The notes under the pieces are model-generated. The model worked only from the letters and a program-made list of their open reading frames with translations. It was not told the origin of the DNA and did no database searches. Both the position numbers and the translations under genes were made by a program. Shown piece by piece: positions 1 through 8,232 of a stretch of 64,000 nucleotides of DNA. The stretch is taken from positions 1,833,464 through 1,897,463 of the forward strand of contig CAWFKW010000003.1 of assembly GCA_963816535.1 (NCBI GenBank). Direction: 5' to 3'. How positions within the stretch are numbered: position 1 is the first letter of the stretch; each line of letters starts with the position of its first letter. The stretch is from CAWFKW01 sp963816535 (GTDB taxonomy: Bacteria; Bacteroidota; Ignavibacteria; Tepidaquicellales; OLB5).

Positions 1-1043
1 AAGGCCGCGCCGATTTCATGCCGATATTTTTATCGGAAATTCCGGCGTTGATAAGGCACAACACTAAACACAAAGTGAACGTGGTGCTAATACAGGTATC
101 GCCTCCTGACGCCCATGGATTCTGCAGTCTCGGCGTTTCGGTTGACTGCACAAAGGCGGCTACCGAAGTAGCGGATTACGTAATAGCGCAGGTCAATCCT
201 AAGATGCCTCGCTCTCACGGAGACAGTTTTATTCACATCAGCGAAATCGACTACGCAGTCGAAGCGGAAATGGATCTGCAGGAACTACCGAACCCGAACC
301 TGAACAAAACGCCGGACGAAATTGAGGTCTTTAGAAAGATCGGCGAGAACATCGCGGGCCTTATAGAAGACGGCGCGACGCTTCAAATGGGAATAGGCGC
401 AATACCCGACGCCGTTCTGCAATCGCTCACAAATCATAAGAACCTCGGGATACATACCGAGATGTTTTCAGACGGAATAATTCCGCTTGTTGAAAAAGGA
501 GTCATCAACTGTTCTGAGAAAACGCTGCTGCCTGAAAAAATGGTAACTTCATTCCTTCTTGGCAGCAAGAAGCTCTTTGATTTTATAAACGATAATCCCC
601 TGGTTGAAATGCGCCCGACGGAATTTGTAAACGACCCGTTTACCATTGCAAGGAACGATAAAATGACGGCTATAAACGCGGCTTTGCAGATCGATTTGAC
701 CGGGCAGGTTTGCTCTGATTCGATCGGCTACAGGTTCTACAGCGGGTTTGGCGGGCAGGTTGATTTTATAAGAGGCGCGGCAAGGTCAAAAGGCGGCAAA
801 CCGATCATTTCGCTGCCCTCAACCTGCAAGAACGGAACATGTTCGCGCATCGTGCCTCATCTTGAAGAGGGCGCGGGTGTAACTACTTCACGCGGAGACG
901 TTCATTTTGTGGTAACAGAGTATGGCGCAGTTGACCTGCACGGAATGAATGTGAGAGAGAGAGTTAACGCATTAATAAGCATATCGCATCCCAAGTTCAG
1001 GGAAGAGCTATCAGAATTCGCAAAATCAAAGAAATTCATATAA
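1..1043 (+). CDS. Acetyl-CoA hydrolase/transferase family (4-hydroxybutyrate CoA-transferase-like), 5' end missing
   Basis: The gene enters from the left edge: the frame is open from base 3 (GRADF before the first in-window Met at 18), so that Met is internal. The family moves CoA between acyl groups, for example acetyl-CoA and 4-hydroxybutyrate, in the cytoplasm. The visible 341 residues cover most of the usual length of about 430. The segment LGIHTEMFSDG holds the glutamate expected to form the covalent CoA-thioester, and GFGGQVDFIRGA is a typical glycine-rich stretch near the CoA site. An OsmC-family gene starts 23 bases downstream and may be co-transcribed. Substrate cannot be told from sequence alone; acetate or butyrate CoA-transferase are alternatives. 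Family assignment is firm. Confidence 0.9.
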   Translation, partial: GRADFMPIFLSEIPALIRHNTKHKVNVVLIQVSPPDAHGFCSLGVSVDCTKAATEVADYVIAQVNPKMPRSHGDSFIHISEIDYAVEAEMDLQELPNPNLNKTPDEIEVFRKIGENIAGLIEDGATLQMGIGAIPDAVLQSLTNHKNLGIHTEMFSDGIIPLVEKGVINCSEKTLLPEKMVTSFLLGSKKLFDFINDNPLVEMRPTEFVNDPFTIARNDKMTAINAALQIDLTGQVCSDSIGYRFYSGFGGQVDFIRGAARSKGGKPIISLPSTCKNGTCSRIVPHLEEGAGVTTSRGDVHFVVTEYGAVDLHGMNVRERVNALISISHPKFREELSEFAKSKKFI

Positions 1044-1066
1044 GGTCTGAAAAACTGATTTGACGT

Positions 1067-1480
1067 ATGATTAAAAAAGCAAAAATAGACTGGCTGGAAG
1101 GCTACAGGCTTGAAGGACATACCGATAACGATAAGACGGTTTTGATGGATACAGGCGAACATGCAACAGCCGCCTCGCCGGCGCAGCTGCTGCTTCAATC
1201 GCTTGCTGGCTGCACAATGATGGATTGCGTTTTGATATTTACGAAATCAAGGAAACACCTGAAGAAGTTCCGGGTGGATGTGGAAGCCGAAGAAGCTGAA
1301 ACTCTGCCAAGAATATATAAGCGCATTCACATGGAGTATAATATAGAGAGCGACGACTTAACTGAGGAAGATGTAAAGCGCGCAGTAGAGCTTTCAGAGA
1401 AAAGATATTGCCGGGTGCACGCAATGCTGTCAGGAAAAGTTGAGCTTACATCGTCTTTTGTTTTAAACGGCAGGAATTAA
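1067..1480 (+). CDS. OsmC/Ohr family peroxiredoxin-like protein
   Basis: A 137-residue protein of normal OsmC length. The family reduces organic hydroperoxides with a pair of cysteines. Both are present: Cys49 in AGCTMMD at the start of the central helix, and Cys115 in RYCRVHAML. It is quite different from the two OsmC genes at 3195 and 3708, which belong to another subgroup. It lies 23 bases after the CoA-transferase gene and is followed by a strong terminator, so the two may form one transcript. No clear ribosome binding site precedes the ATG. The exact reductant and substrate are unknown. Confidence 0.88.
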   Translation: MIKKAKIDWLEGYRLEGHTDNDKTVLMDTGEHATAASPAQLLLQSLAGCTMMDCVLIFTKSRKHLKKFRVDVEAEEAETLPRIYKRIHMEYNIESDDLTEEDVKRAVELSEKRYCRVHAMLSGKVELTSSFVLNGRN

Positions 1481-1502
1481 AATTTAATCAGGCGCCAGAG
1501 CC

Positions 1503-1548
1503 GCGGCAGGGCAAAAAAGAATATTTTTTGCCCTGCCGCTGTTTTTTT
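1503..1548 (+). terminator. Rho-independent terminator after the OsmC gene
   Basis: A perfect long stem (GCGGCAGGGCAAAAAA pairing with its complement around a GAAT-type loop) at 1503-1539 is followed by seven T at 1542-1548. It lies 23 bases after the stop codon of the OsmC gene and should end that transcript. Confidence 0.9.
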
Positions 1549-1701
1549 ACCCAGCTTAAGCCCCTATCAAAAAAACAGCGTTATTGGCTTAAACTCCAGG
1601 CTTTTCTTAATTTATTCTTAACAGATCGGCAATAATTTCCTAATAACTTAATGCTAACTTTACATGACAAATTCAAAAAACCTAAATTAAAATAACGACA
1701 A

Positions 1702-3033
1702 ATGAAAAGAATTACTATCAGCATTTTGCTTTTGTTTTTGACCGTTTCATTATCATTCGCCCAGGATTTTAAACCTGAAGTAAAAATCGGAGGAGTGATA
1801 TTTACGGGCTGGGACTACAATATGGATAATGCACAGTTCATATCTAAAGTGGATACATCGTCGAACGGCGTTAATCAGAACGCAGCGTTTGGTTTCAACC
1901 CGACAAAAAACCAGTTTGAAACCAGCAAGAACAGTTTCTTCCTTGAAAGGGCTTATATCAACATTAATGCTTCATTATCCCCGGAGATTAAAGCAAGGAT
2001 AACCCCCGACGTGCAGCAGGTATCAGGCGTTGCAAACCAGTATTTTCTCCTTATTAAGTATGCTAATTTAACCTACACGCCTATGATGAAAGATAACGGC
2101 ATGTCGCTTGGCTTTTCGCTTGGCATTATACCCCAGAGATGGATAGAAAAGAACGAAAACTATTGGGGATACAGAGGAATTGCAAAAGTTCTTGAAGATT
2201 ATTCATACACATACGGTGCATCAAAGAGCGGTAACACAATAAGTCAAAGCACCGGTTCTTATTTTTCTTCAGCCGACCTCGGCTTTGAAACCAACTTTAA
2301 TCTTCCTAAAGGATACGCTGAAGTTTATGCGGACGTATTAAACGGAAACGGGTACAAAAACCTGTCATACGATAACCGGTTTAAGGATTTTCAGGCATCT
2401 GCTTTCATTCATCCCTTAGCAGGGCAGATAAAAAAGAAAATGGATGCAGCGGCAAAGAATAAAAAGAGAATGAGCGGAATCACCGATTTAACAGTTGGTG
2501 GATATTTGTATCTTGGCAAGCTTGCCCTTGGCGAGAACATGACGGTTAACCCGGCGGATGGCGGAGTTGGAACGCAGTATGTAAGAAACCGTTTTGGCGG
2601 AATGGCGCATGTTAAGCTTAACTTCAAAAATTCAGGATATCTTAATTTAGGCGGCGAGCTTAGCCTGCAGTCAAACCAGGATCCGGCTGCAAAGATCGAC
2701 TCGGTTGCGAAAACAAACGCCATGGGTTTTTCGGCATATCTTGATTTATGCCCGCCCGTAAAATCTTTCAATGAAAAGCTTTCACTAGTTGCAAGATACG
2801 ACTCGTTTGATCCCAATACGGATAACTCAAGTACATCAACCACCACATTTAACAACAATACCGATAAGCAGTCGCTGTTGATTCTTGCTTTGGCTTTCAG
2901 GCCGAATAATAACCTGACGCTTGCAGTTTCTTATCAGTCGATAACATATCAAAGCGAGTATGTTGTCAAGTATGACGGAACCCCTACCAAAACAGATTCA
3001 AAATTAGTTGTGCATGGAATTGTGAATTTCTAA
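1702..3033 (+). CDS. Secreted outer-membrane beta-barrel (porin-like) protein
   Basis: 443 residues. Residues 1-20 form a signal peptide (charged start, run of I/L/V, cleavage after LSFA before QD). The rest has alternating hydrophobic/polar strands, many aromatic residues and Gly/Asn-rich turns, and ends in NF, all features of an outer-membrane barrel. The central part (FFLERAYININ, then a strand with a conserved NYWGYRG block) resembles porins of the OprO/OprP type or related uncharacterised Bacteroidota barrels. The gene stands alone between two terminators. A TAACTTTA box at 1655-1662 is close to the -7 consensus TAnnTTTG but is one base off. The solute is unknown. Confidence 0.7.
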   Translation: MKRITISILLLFLTVSLSFAQDFKPEVKIGGVIFTGWDYNMDNAQFISKVDTSSNGVNQNAAFGFNPTKNQFETSKNSFFLERAYININASLSPEIKARITPDVQQVSGVANQYFLLIKYANLTYTPMMKDNGMSLGFSLGIIPQRWIEKNENYWGYRGIAKVLEDYSYTYGASKSGNTISQSTGSYFSSADLGFETNFNLPKGYAEVYADVLNGNGYKNLSYDNRFKDFQASAFIHPLAGQIKKKMDAAAKNKKRMSGITDLTVGGYLYLGKLALGENMTVNPADGGVGTQYVRNRFGGMAHVKLNFKNSGYLNLGGELSLQSNQDPAAKIDSVAKTNAMGFSAYLDLCPPVKSFNEKLSLVARYDSFDPNTDNSSTSTTTFNNNTDKQSLLILALAFRPNNNLTLAVSYQSITYQSEYVVKYDGTPTKTDSKLVVHGIVNF

Positions 3034-3105
3034 ATTACAGTACAGATCTTTCCTCCTGTAATGTTATTTTCTTGATCAGAAAGTGGCTTACAGTTTGTAG
3101 ACGTC

Positions 3106-3141
3106 AAAGAGGGTTTGATGAAAATCAAACCTTCTTTTTTT
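3106..3141 (+). terminator. Terminator after the porin-like gene
   Basis: Stem of about 14 pairs (AGAGGGTTTGAT with ATCAAACCTTCT, one G-T pair, GAAA loop) at 3107-3134, then a run of seven T at 3135-3141. It begins about 75 bases after the porin stop codon. Confidence 0.8.
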
Positions 3142-3165
3142 ATATTATCCATTTATATATTTCCT

Positions 3166-3173
3166 TAACTTTG
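3166..3173 (+). promoter_or_regulatory. Bacteroidetes-type -7 box for the OsmC gene at 3195
   Basis: TAACTTTG is an exact match to the TAnnTTTG -7 element. No clear TTTG is visible at -33. Transcription would begin near 3180, leaving a leader of about 15 bases that contains the AAAGGA ribosome binding site. Confidence 0.4.
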
Positions 3174-3194
3174 TAAATAAGAAAGGAAAAATAT

Positions 3195-3605
3195 ATGGTT
3201 AAGATAAACTCTGTTTATGAAGGCGATCTTCACTGTCTGGCTACGCACGGGCCGACCGGAAACACCATTCTTACCGATGCCCCTCCCGATAATCAGGGAA
3301 AGGGCGAGACTTTTTCGCCGACAGATCTGGTTGCAACGGCTTTAGGAACATGCTACCTGACTATAATGGGGATAGCGGCGCGGGGACGAAATATTGATAT
3401 GAAAGGAACGACATGCAGCGTTGAAAAACATATGAGCCAGGACCTGCCAAGAAGAATAGCGCGGCTGGTTGTTGATGTAACTTTCCCCGCTGGTTTAAGC
3501 GATGATAAATGCAGAGTCATTAAAGAAGCGGTTAAGACCTGTCCTGTCTCAAGAAGCCTGCATCCGGATGTGAAAATAGAGGTTAATTTTCATTCGGTGC
3601 TGTGA
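3195..3605 (+). CDS. OsmC family peroxiredoxin-like protein with both cysteines
   Basis: 136 residues. The OsmC pattern is clear: KGETFSPTDLVATALGTC with Cys53, and TCPVSRSLHPDVKI with Cys116. In characterised OsmC proteins the first cysteine attacks the peroxide and the second resolves the intermediate, so this copy should be active. It has a good AAAGGA ribosome binding site. A close paralogue follows at 3708 and aligns without gaps over the first 116 residues, so the pair is a tandem duplication. The substrate may be organic hydroperoxides; not determined. Confidence 0.88.
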   Translation: MVKINSVYEGDLHCLATHGPTGNTILTDAPPDNQGKGETFSPTDLVATALGTCYLTIMGIAARGRNIDMKGTTCSVEKHMSQDLPRRIARLVVDVTFPAGLSDDKCRVIKEAVKTCPVSRSLHPDVKIEVNFHSVL

Positions 3606-3707
3606 CCACATTCCCGCTATCGGCTAAATAAACTATTCTAAATCACCCTTTTTGTTATACTTATAGGCAAAATTAATAGTTATTTTACGGCAAGGAGGTA
3701 ACACAAC

Positions 3708-4160
3708 ATGGTAGAAATCAATGTAACTTACAAAGGAAACCTTCACTGCCAGGCCGAACACAAACCCAGCGGACAAATAGTTAATACAGATGCATCGGAA
3801 GACAGTCACGGAAAAGGCGAAACATTTTCGCCTACCGATCTTGCCGCCGCGTCTCTTGGCGCAAGCCTGCTTACCGTTATGGCAACTACGGCGGAGGAAA
3901 GAAGAATTGATATCACAGGAACTACATGCCGCGTTGAAAAACACATGAGCGCCGACAGGCCGAGAAGAATTGTAAAACTTGTAGCCGAAATAAATTTCAC
4001 GCCCGGAATACCGCTTGCAAAACGCGGATTGCTTGAAGCAGTCGCGGTACATTGCCCGATTGCAAAAAGCTTAAAGCCCGATGTAGAATTTGATTTAAGG
4101 ATGCATTTTCCCGACGGGCAGGATATCACGTTTGACTCGCATACCGAAGCGACTGTATAA
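3708..4160 (+). CDS. OsmC family paralogue with first cysteine replaced by serine
   Basis: 150 residues, a tandem duplicate of the gene at 3195 (KGETFSPTDL, GTTCRVEKHM and HCPIAKSLKPDVE all line up). The position of peroxidatic Cys53 is Ser53 (LGASLLTVM instead of LGTCYLTIM), while Cys116 is kept. Classical peroxidase chemistry is therefore unlikely. The C-terminus is also about 14 residues longer and hydrophilic. The start is supported by AAGGAGG nine or so bases before the ATG, one of the strongest sites in the window, so the gene is probably expressed. A role as binding, regulatory or altered-chemistry protein is inference. Confidence 0.85.
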   Translation: MVEINVTYKGNLHCQAEHKPSGQIVNTDASEDSHGKGETFSPTDLAAASLGASLLTVMATTAEERRIDITGTTCRVEKHMSADRPRRIVKLVAEINFTPGIPLAKRGLLEAVAVHCPIAKSLKPDVEFDLRMHFPDGQDITFDSHTEATV

Positions 4161-4188
4161 ATTAATACCGAATTTGGTTTTCCTTTTT

Positions 4189-4214
4189 CAGTCCCAAACC
4201 GGAGTTTGGGACTG
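4189..4214. terminator. Hairpin between convergent genes
   Basis: Perfect 11-pair stem (CAGTCCCAAAC / GTTTGGGACTG, loop CGGA) between the convergent OsmC paralogue and htrA-like genes. There is no T run right after it on either strand, so it may stop transcription weakly or protect 3' ends. Confidence 0.5.
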
Positions 4215-4224
4215 AGGATAAATC

Positions 4225-5238
4225 TTAAGCTTTTACTTCAACCGGTGTGATGTAAAGAACTTTCAATTCTGTACCTCTCAATATGTGCAGCTCAGATGAG
4301 TAACCCGTTTCTTTTTCTGTCAATAATTTATGAAGGTCGTCGACACTTGTAATATCGTTGCCCTTAAAAGCAAGAATTACATCGCCATCTCTTAGTCCAG
4401 CTATTTCAGCCGGCGAGTTTTTTTCAACAGAAATCACAAACACGCCGCTCTCTGATTTAAGATTATGAAATCTTATTATGCGCCTGTGGATTTTAATTGT
4501 TTGTCCGGCTAAACCAATGTAACTCCTTTTAACTCTGCCTTCGTTTATTAATTGTGTTGCAATGAATTTAGCTGTATTCACCGATATAGCAAAACAGATT
4601 CCCTGCGCATGTGGGATGATCGCGGTGTTAACGCCAATCACTTCTCCCTTTGTATTGATAAGCGGTCCGCCGGAATTACCGGGATTTAACGCCGCATCAG
4701 TCTGAATGATATTATCGATCAGCCTTCCGTTATGCGAACGGAATGTGCGCCCAAGCGCGCTTACAACGCCTGCTGTCACGCTGTACTGGAATCCGTATGG
4801 ATTGCCTATTGCTATTACAAGCTGACCGACTTTAATTTTATTTGAATCGCCTAAAACAAGCGCGTTCACTTTAGGTGGATTGATTCTTATTACTGCAAGG
4901 TCGGTATCGGGATCGTCGCCTGTCAAGTCTGCAAAGAAATCCCTTCCATCGGGAAAAGTAACTTTTATATCTGCGGCTTTATGCACAACATGGCTGTTAG
5001 TAAAAATAAAACCATCGGGAGTAAATAAAAATCCCGAGCCGCTTCCGCCCAGCTGCTTATTATTCTTAGATTTTTGTTTTACATCAATTTTAACCACTGA
5101 GGAACTTACAAGCTCCGCTGCATTAATAACTGCATTCGAATACGCATCGAGGATTTCCTGCTCATCGGGCGGATTTAAAACGCCTGTTTCATTTGAATTA
5201 ACCCCCGGATTTGATATAAATTCAAGTTTTCTGTTCAT
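4225..5238 (-). CDS. HtrA/DegP-like S1C serine protease without a signal peptide
   Basis: 337 residues. The trypsin-like domain carries the full triad: His83 in TNSHVV, Asp113 in DTDLAVI and Ser189 in GNSGGPL. One PDZ domain follows at about 250-335 (GVFVISVEKNSPAEIAGLRDG), for binding exposed C-termini. DegP/DegS proteins normally start with a signal peptide or anchor; here the first 45 residues are polar (MNRKLEFISNPGVNSNETG) with no hydrophobic run, so the protein is probably cytoplasmic, as in one known S1C subgroup. The gene stands apart from its neighbours. Function as a protein quality-control protease is inferred from the family. Confidence 0.9.
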   Translation of the reverse strand: MNRKLEFISNPGVNSNETGVLNPPDEQEILDAYSNAVINAAELVSSSVVKIDVKQKSKNNKQLGGSGSGFLFTPDGFIFTNSHVVHKAADIKVTFPDGRDFFADLTGDDPDTDLAVIRINPPKVNALVLGDSNKIKVGQLVIAIGNPYGFQYSVTAGVVSALGRTFRSHNGRLIDNIIQTDAALNPGNSGGPLINTKGEVIGVNTAIIPHAQGICFAISVNTAKFIATQLINEGRVKRSYIGLAGQTIKIHRRIIRFHNLKSESGVFVISVEKNSPAEIAGLRDGDVILAFKGNDITSVDDLHKLLTEKETGYSSELHILRGTELKVLYITPVEVKA

Positions 5239-5333
5239 TAGTATAATTAATTTATGTGATTATTAAAGTATAACAGAAAAGAAGGCATAAAAGTTTGAGT
5301 CGAATTACGTTTCTCACAATAGTTCTGTAGCCG

Positions 5334-5352
5334 CCTGCCTGCTGCAGGCTGG
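5334..5352. repeat. CCTGCCTGC palindrome, copy 1 (one mismatch)
   Basis: Nineteen bases matching the dispersed palindrome CCTGCCTGCTGCAGGCAGG except for one base. It lies in the gap between the htrA-like and PAP2 genes. The bases after it (about 5353-5430) hold two further short inverted matches (CCGTAG/CTACGG) and nothing that looks coding. Confidence 0.6.
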
Positions 5353-5447
5353 CAACTCTCAGGTTTCGAGAACGCTGAAAAATTAAGCCGTAGTCTAAAG
5401 AACGTAGCTACGGAAAAAGGACTTTTTGCTCGGAGGATAATCGAATT

Positions 5448-6323
5448 TTATTTTGCCCGACTTAATCGTTTGGATAAATATATTGAAGCTGATGCAATCA
5501 CTACAGAACCAGCCAAATCAATTAAATAATGCTGTCTCAAATAGAGTGTAGCGGTTCCAAGAAGGATTCCAAGCGGCAATGTGCAGAACAAAAAATATTT
5601 TTTCCTGAAGCGAAATGCAAAATAATTTGTAATAAGAATTATTCCGAAGTGCATGCTGGGGAACGTATTTCGCACGTGCGCTTCCCGTAAGTACTTGCCG
5701 ATACTTTCAAGGTACCCGTTTGTTAGCGGCGATAAGCCGAGAAGCGATATGCTGTAATGTTCGGGAAAAGCTATATCTGGTCCGGCGGCGGGAAGAATTA
5801 TATAGCAGACAAAAGCGAAGTACCATCCTATAACGATTGCCAATAAGTATCTTCTCGTAACGGAATATGAATCATCTCTCGTTTTCAGCAGAAAAAGTAA
5901 TAGAAAAGTGAGTGTGGGCAAAATATAATATGAAAAATAGGAAAGAGTCAATAATTCCGTTAAAGGTCTGCTAATAAACAGCTGAAACCAAACGGTAATA
6001 TCGAAAGTGAATATGGAGTTATCAATTTTCAACAAAAGCCAGTCGTAATCAGTGGGGTTTAGCTTATGCGTGAAAGTCTGGAACGCGGTAAATATTATCC
6101 CGTAAAACGGAATATGAATATAGCTTCTGAAAAATTTCAGAAGTTTTGATTTTGAACGCGATTGAAAATAAATAAGCGCAAGCAGCAATACTATGCCGAT
6201 CAGCGGCGCCGCAATGGCTGAATAAAGCCCGAAATATATCTGAAAAATTAATATTAGAAGGGAGAACGCAAGACAAATTTTATCTTCGGGGAAGAAAACA
6301 GCGGCGATTTTGGTATTATTCAA
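5448..6323 (-). CDS. PAP2 superfamily integral membrane protein (inositolphosphotransferase-like)
   Basis: 291 residues with about seven hydrophobic helices. The phosphatase/transferase signature of the PAP2 superfamily is in the C-terminal half: FPSMHFG (motif PSxH) near residue 222 and RQHYLIDLAG (HxxxD) near 264, where the second histidine is the nucleophile. Proteins of this layout include the Aur1/IPC synthase-like group, which move lipid phosphate head groups, as well as lipid phosphatases. The only start available is a TTG at 6323; no nearby ATG is in frame, so the N-terminus is uncertain by a few residues. Substrate is unknown. Confidence 0.8.
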   Translation of the reverse strand: MNNTKIAAVFFPEDKICLAFSLLILIFQIYFGLYSAIAAPLIGIVLLLALIYFQSRSKSKLLKFFRSYIHIPFYGIIFTAFQTFTHKLNPTDYDWLLLKIDNSIFTFDITVWFQLFISRPLTELLTLSYFSYYILPTLTFLLLFLLKTRDDSYSVTRRYLLAIVIGWYFAFVCYIILPAAGPDIAFPEHYSISLLGLSPLTNGYLESIGKYLREAHVRNTFPSMHFGIILITNYFAFRFRKKYFLFCTLPLGILLGTATLYLRQHYLIDLAGSVVIASASIYLSKRLSRAK

Positions 6324-6405
6324 CTCGCGTTTGCGAAATATTTCCAGGTTTCAATAATTCTTAATTGATTGTTCTGGTTTTTAAGTGTTACGAATTGCGG
6401 GGATA

Positions 6406-6467
6406 CCTCACCCCCCGGCCCCCTCTCCATATGGAGAGGGGGTGGCGCGAAGCGACGGGAAAGAGGT
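6406..6467. repeat. CT-rich palindromic repeat, copy 1
   Basis: A perfect 24-base palindrome (CCCCCTCTCCAT and its complement, 6419-6442) is flanked by ACCTCACCCCCC on the left and GGCGCGAAGCGACGGG on the right. The left flank is the exact complement of the 12 bases GGGGGGTGAGGT at 18222-18233, so this is a dispersed element present in both orientations. It sits between the PAP2 and GlmU-like genes. Confidence 0.7.
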
Positions 6468-6474
6468 AACAATC

Positions 6475-7323
6475 TCACGTTTGTGATTCTAAAGCCCTTT
6501 CCATTTCGGCAAGCTGCTCAATGGAATTAACGCCAGTTACTTCAAGCTCATCATCGGTTACAACCGAACCGATTTTTTCTTTCGGAATAAAATGAAAAAT
6601 ATCGGTCAGGTAATATTCGTTCTGTTTATTTTCAGGAGTAATTTTTTTAAGCGAATCGAAAAGTATTTTTGAATTCACAATATAGATGGCGGGATTTATT
6701 TCCTTTATCTTCTTCTCTTCTTCGGTCGCGTCTTTTTCTTCTACTATCTTAACAAATTTCCCGTTTTCATTCCTGACTATTCTGCCGTACCCGCGTGACT
6801 CTCTGAATACAGTGGTCAGCAACGTGGCGTTGTTATTGTTGTCAAAATGTTCTTTGATAAGATTTTCAACAGTTTCAAGTCTGAGCAGCGGCACATCTCC
6901 TGATAGAATCAACACCTCGCCATCGAAATCTTTAAGCAGGCTTTCCGCCTGCATAATTGCATGCCCTGTTCCAAGCTGTTCAGCCTGCACAGCATATTCG
7001 ATTTGTTCGTCGGGATAAAGTTTTCCGAGGAAATCGATAACCTGTTCGCGGTGATGCCCGACTATGGGAACAATCTTCTCTGCGTTTACATCCAGCGCAA
7101 GCTCTACTACATATTGTATCATGGGCCTTCCGCATATTTCGAACATCACCTTTGGCTTATCGGGACTCTTCATTCTCTTGCCGAGCCCTGCTGCCAAAAT
7201 AGTTACGGCAAGTTTTTTATCCACGGGATTTTCAACGCCTTTAACGCTTTTCATCAGCGCGTCAAGTTCCATCTGGCGCTTCGCTTCATTTTGTTCGACA
7301 AAATTTGTGTCCGTTATCGGCAT
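6475..7323 (-). CDS. GlmU-type N-acetylglucosamine-1-phosphate uridylyltransferase domain, stand-alone
   Basis: 282 residues. After a 36-residue polar leader the nucleotidyltransferase fold starts with ILAAGLGKRMKS, the sugar-1-phosphate nucleotidyltransferase signature, followed by EQLGTGHAI (uracil-binding region), LSGDVPLL (metal aspartate) and VTGVNS. These are hallmarks of the pyrophosphorylase half of GlmU, which makes UDP-GlcNAc for peptidoglycan and lipopolysaccharide. The C-terminal left-handed helix acetyltransferase half of GlmU (normal length about 450) is absent, so acetylation must be done by another enzyme. The start lies one base after the stop of the YESQA-repeat gene, so the two are likely one transcript. 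Confidence 0.85.
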   Translation of the reverse strand: MPITDTNFVEQNEAKRQMELDALMKSVKGVENPVDKKLAVTILAAGLGKRMKSPDKPKVMFEICGRPMIQYVVELALDVNAEKIVPIVGHHREQVIDFLGKLYPDEQIEYAVQAEQLGTGHAIMQAESLLKDFDGEVLILSGDVPLLRLETVENLIKEHFDNNNNATLLTTVFRESRGYGRIVRNENGKFVKIVEEKDATEEEKKIKEINPAIYIVNSKILFDSLKKITPENKQNEYYLTDIFHFIPKEKIGSVVTDDELEVTGVNSIEQLAEMERALESQT

Positions 7324-7324
7324 G

Positions 7325-7669
7325 TTATTTAAACTTTAGCATCCATGACTTTGAGGCGTTAAGCCACCCCGCCTGCGATTCATAATCGACAAAATGTATT
7401 TTCAAATCTGCCTGCGATTCATATTCTTCAAAAAAAACTTTATACTGCGCCTGGCTTTCATATTCTTCGTTGTACCATAATCCGTCTTTGCTTGCCTGCG
7501 ATTCATACTGAACCATATATACGTTCAGATCGGCCTGCGACTCATATTGCTCAACGTATACTTTTATATCAGCCTGCGACTCATATGCAACTTTATAGAT
7601 CTTCTGGGCGTAGGACGCGCCGGAAAAAATCAACCCAGCTGCAAAAAAAGTAAAAATTATGTTCTTCAT
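7325..7669 (-). CDS. Secreted YESQA-repeat protein (DUF6150-like)
   Basis: 114 residues. Residues 1-21 are a signal peptide ending ASYAQ. The mature part consists almost wholly of six short repeats with the core YESQA, spaced about 14-16 residues apart, with alternating residues between them (ADLKVYVEQ type). This resembles proteins grouped as DUF6150, which have no known function. Alternation of hydrophobic and charged residues suggests a regular beta structure, one strand or turn per repeat. An AAAGGAAA site precedes the ATG. It is directly upstream of, and probably co-transcribed with, the GlmU-like gene, though no functional link is obvious. Confidence 0.75.
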   Translation of the reverse strand: MKNIIFTFFAAGLIFSGASYAQKIYKVAYESQADIKVYVEQYESQADLNVYMVQYESQASKDGLWYNEEYESQAQYKVFFEEYESQADLKIHFVDYESQAGWLNASKSWMLKFK

Positions 7670-7757
7670 ATTTTCCTTTATTTTATAAAGATGTAAAATG
7701 CCCGTTGTTCTCCGATGGAAAGACTGAGGAGATCTCAGAAAAGTTCGTGGATTTGAA

Positions 7758-8138
7758 TTACACTTCCATTATTTCATGGTCGCGCTTGATGTCGACAATT
7801 TTGTTTTCCTTATCAAGAAGTATTACGGCTGGACGGTAAGTTTTTAACTCTTCCTCGCTATACGTGCCGTATGTTATTATGATTATTTCATCGTTTACCT
7901 GGCCGAGGCGAGCGGCGGCTCCGTTAAGACATATTACCCCACTTCTTCTTTTGCCGGGAATCGCATAAGTCTCAAATCTCTCGCCGTTATTTACATTTAC
8001 AACCTGTACCCGTTCGAACGGCAGTATATCAGCTGCCTCCAGAAGATCGCTATCGATTGTCAGGCTTCCTTCATAGTATAAATTCGATTCAGTCACCTTT
8101 GCGCGGTGAATCTTCGATTTACACATTATGCGTCTCAT
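7758..8138 (-). CDS. panD: Aspartate 1-decarboxylase
   Basis: 126 residues, the normal length. The enzyme makes beta-alanine from aspartate for pantothenate and coenzyme A. It is made as a proenzyme that cuts itself between Gly24 and Ser25 to form the pyruvoyl cofactor; this site is seen exactly at YYEGSLTID. KSKIHRAKVTE and the NGAAARL segment are also family signatures. panC, whose product uses beta-alanine, lies 94 bases upstream on the same strand, so the two form a pathway pair. panB is not in the window. Confidence 0.96.
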   Translation of the reverse strand: MRRIMCKSKIHRAKVTESNLYYEGSLTIDSDLLEAADILPFERVQVVNVNNGERFETYAIPGKRRSGVICLNGAAARLGQVNDEIIIITYGTYSEEELKTYRPAVILLDKENKIVDIKRDHEIMEV

Positions 8139-8232
8139 TTATTGCATTTCCTTTCAAATTTTGAGGTAAATTTATGCCTAATAAACAAAATTAACATTAA
8201 TTTTAATAACCTCAAATGTCAAGAACAGTTCA

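Noticed and set aside
2409..2858. 149-codon minus-strand frame inside the porin gene
   Set aside because: Antisense shadow with no family features and no start signals.
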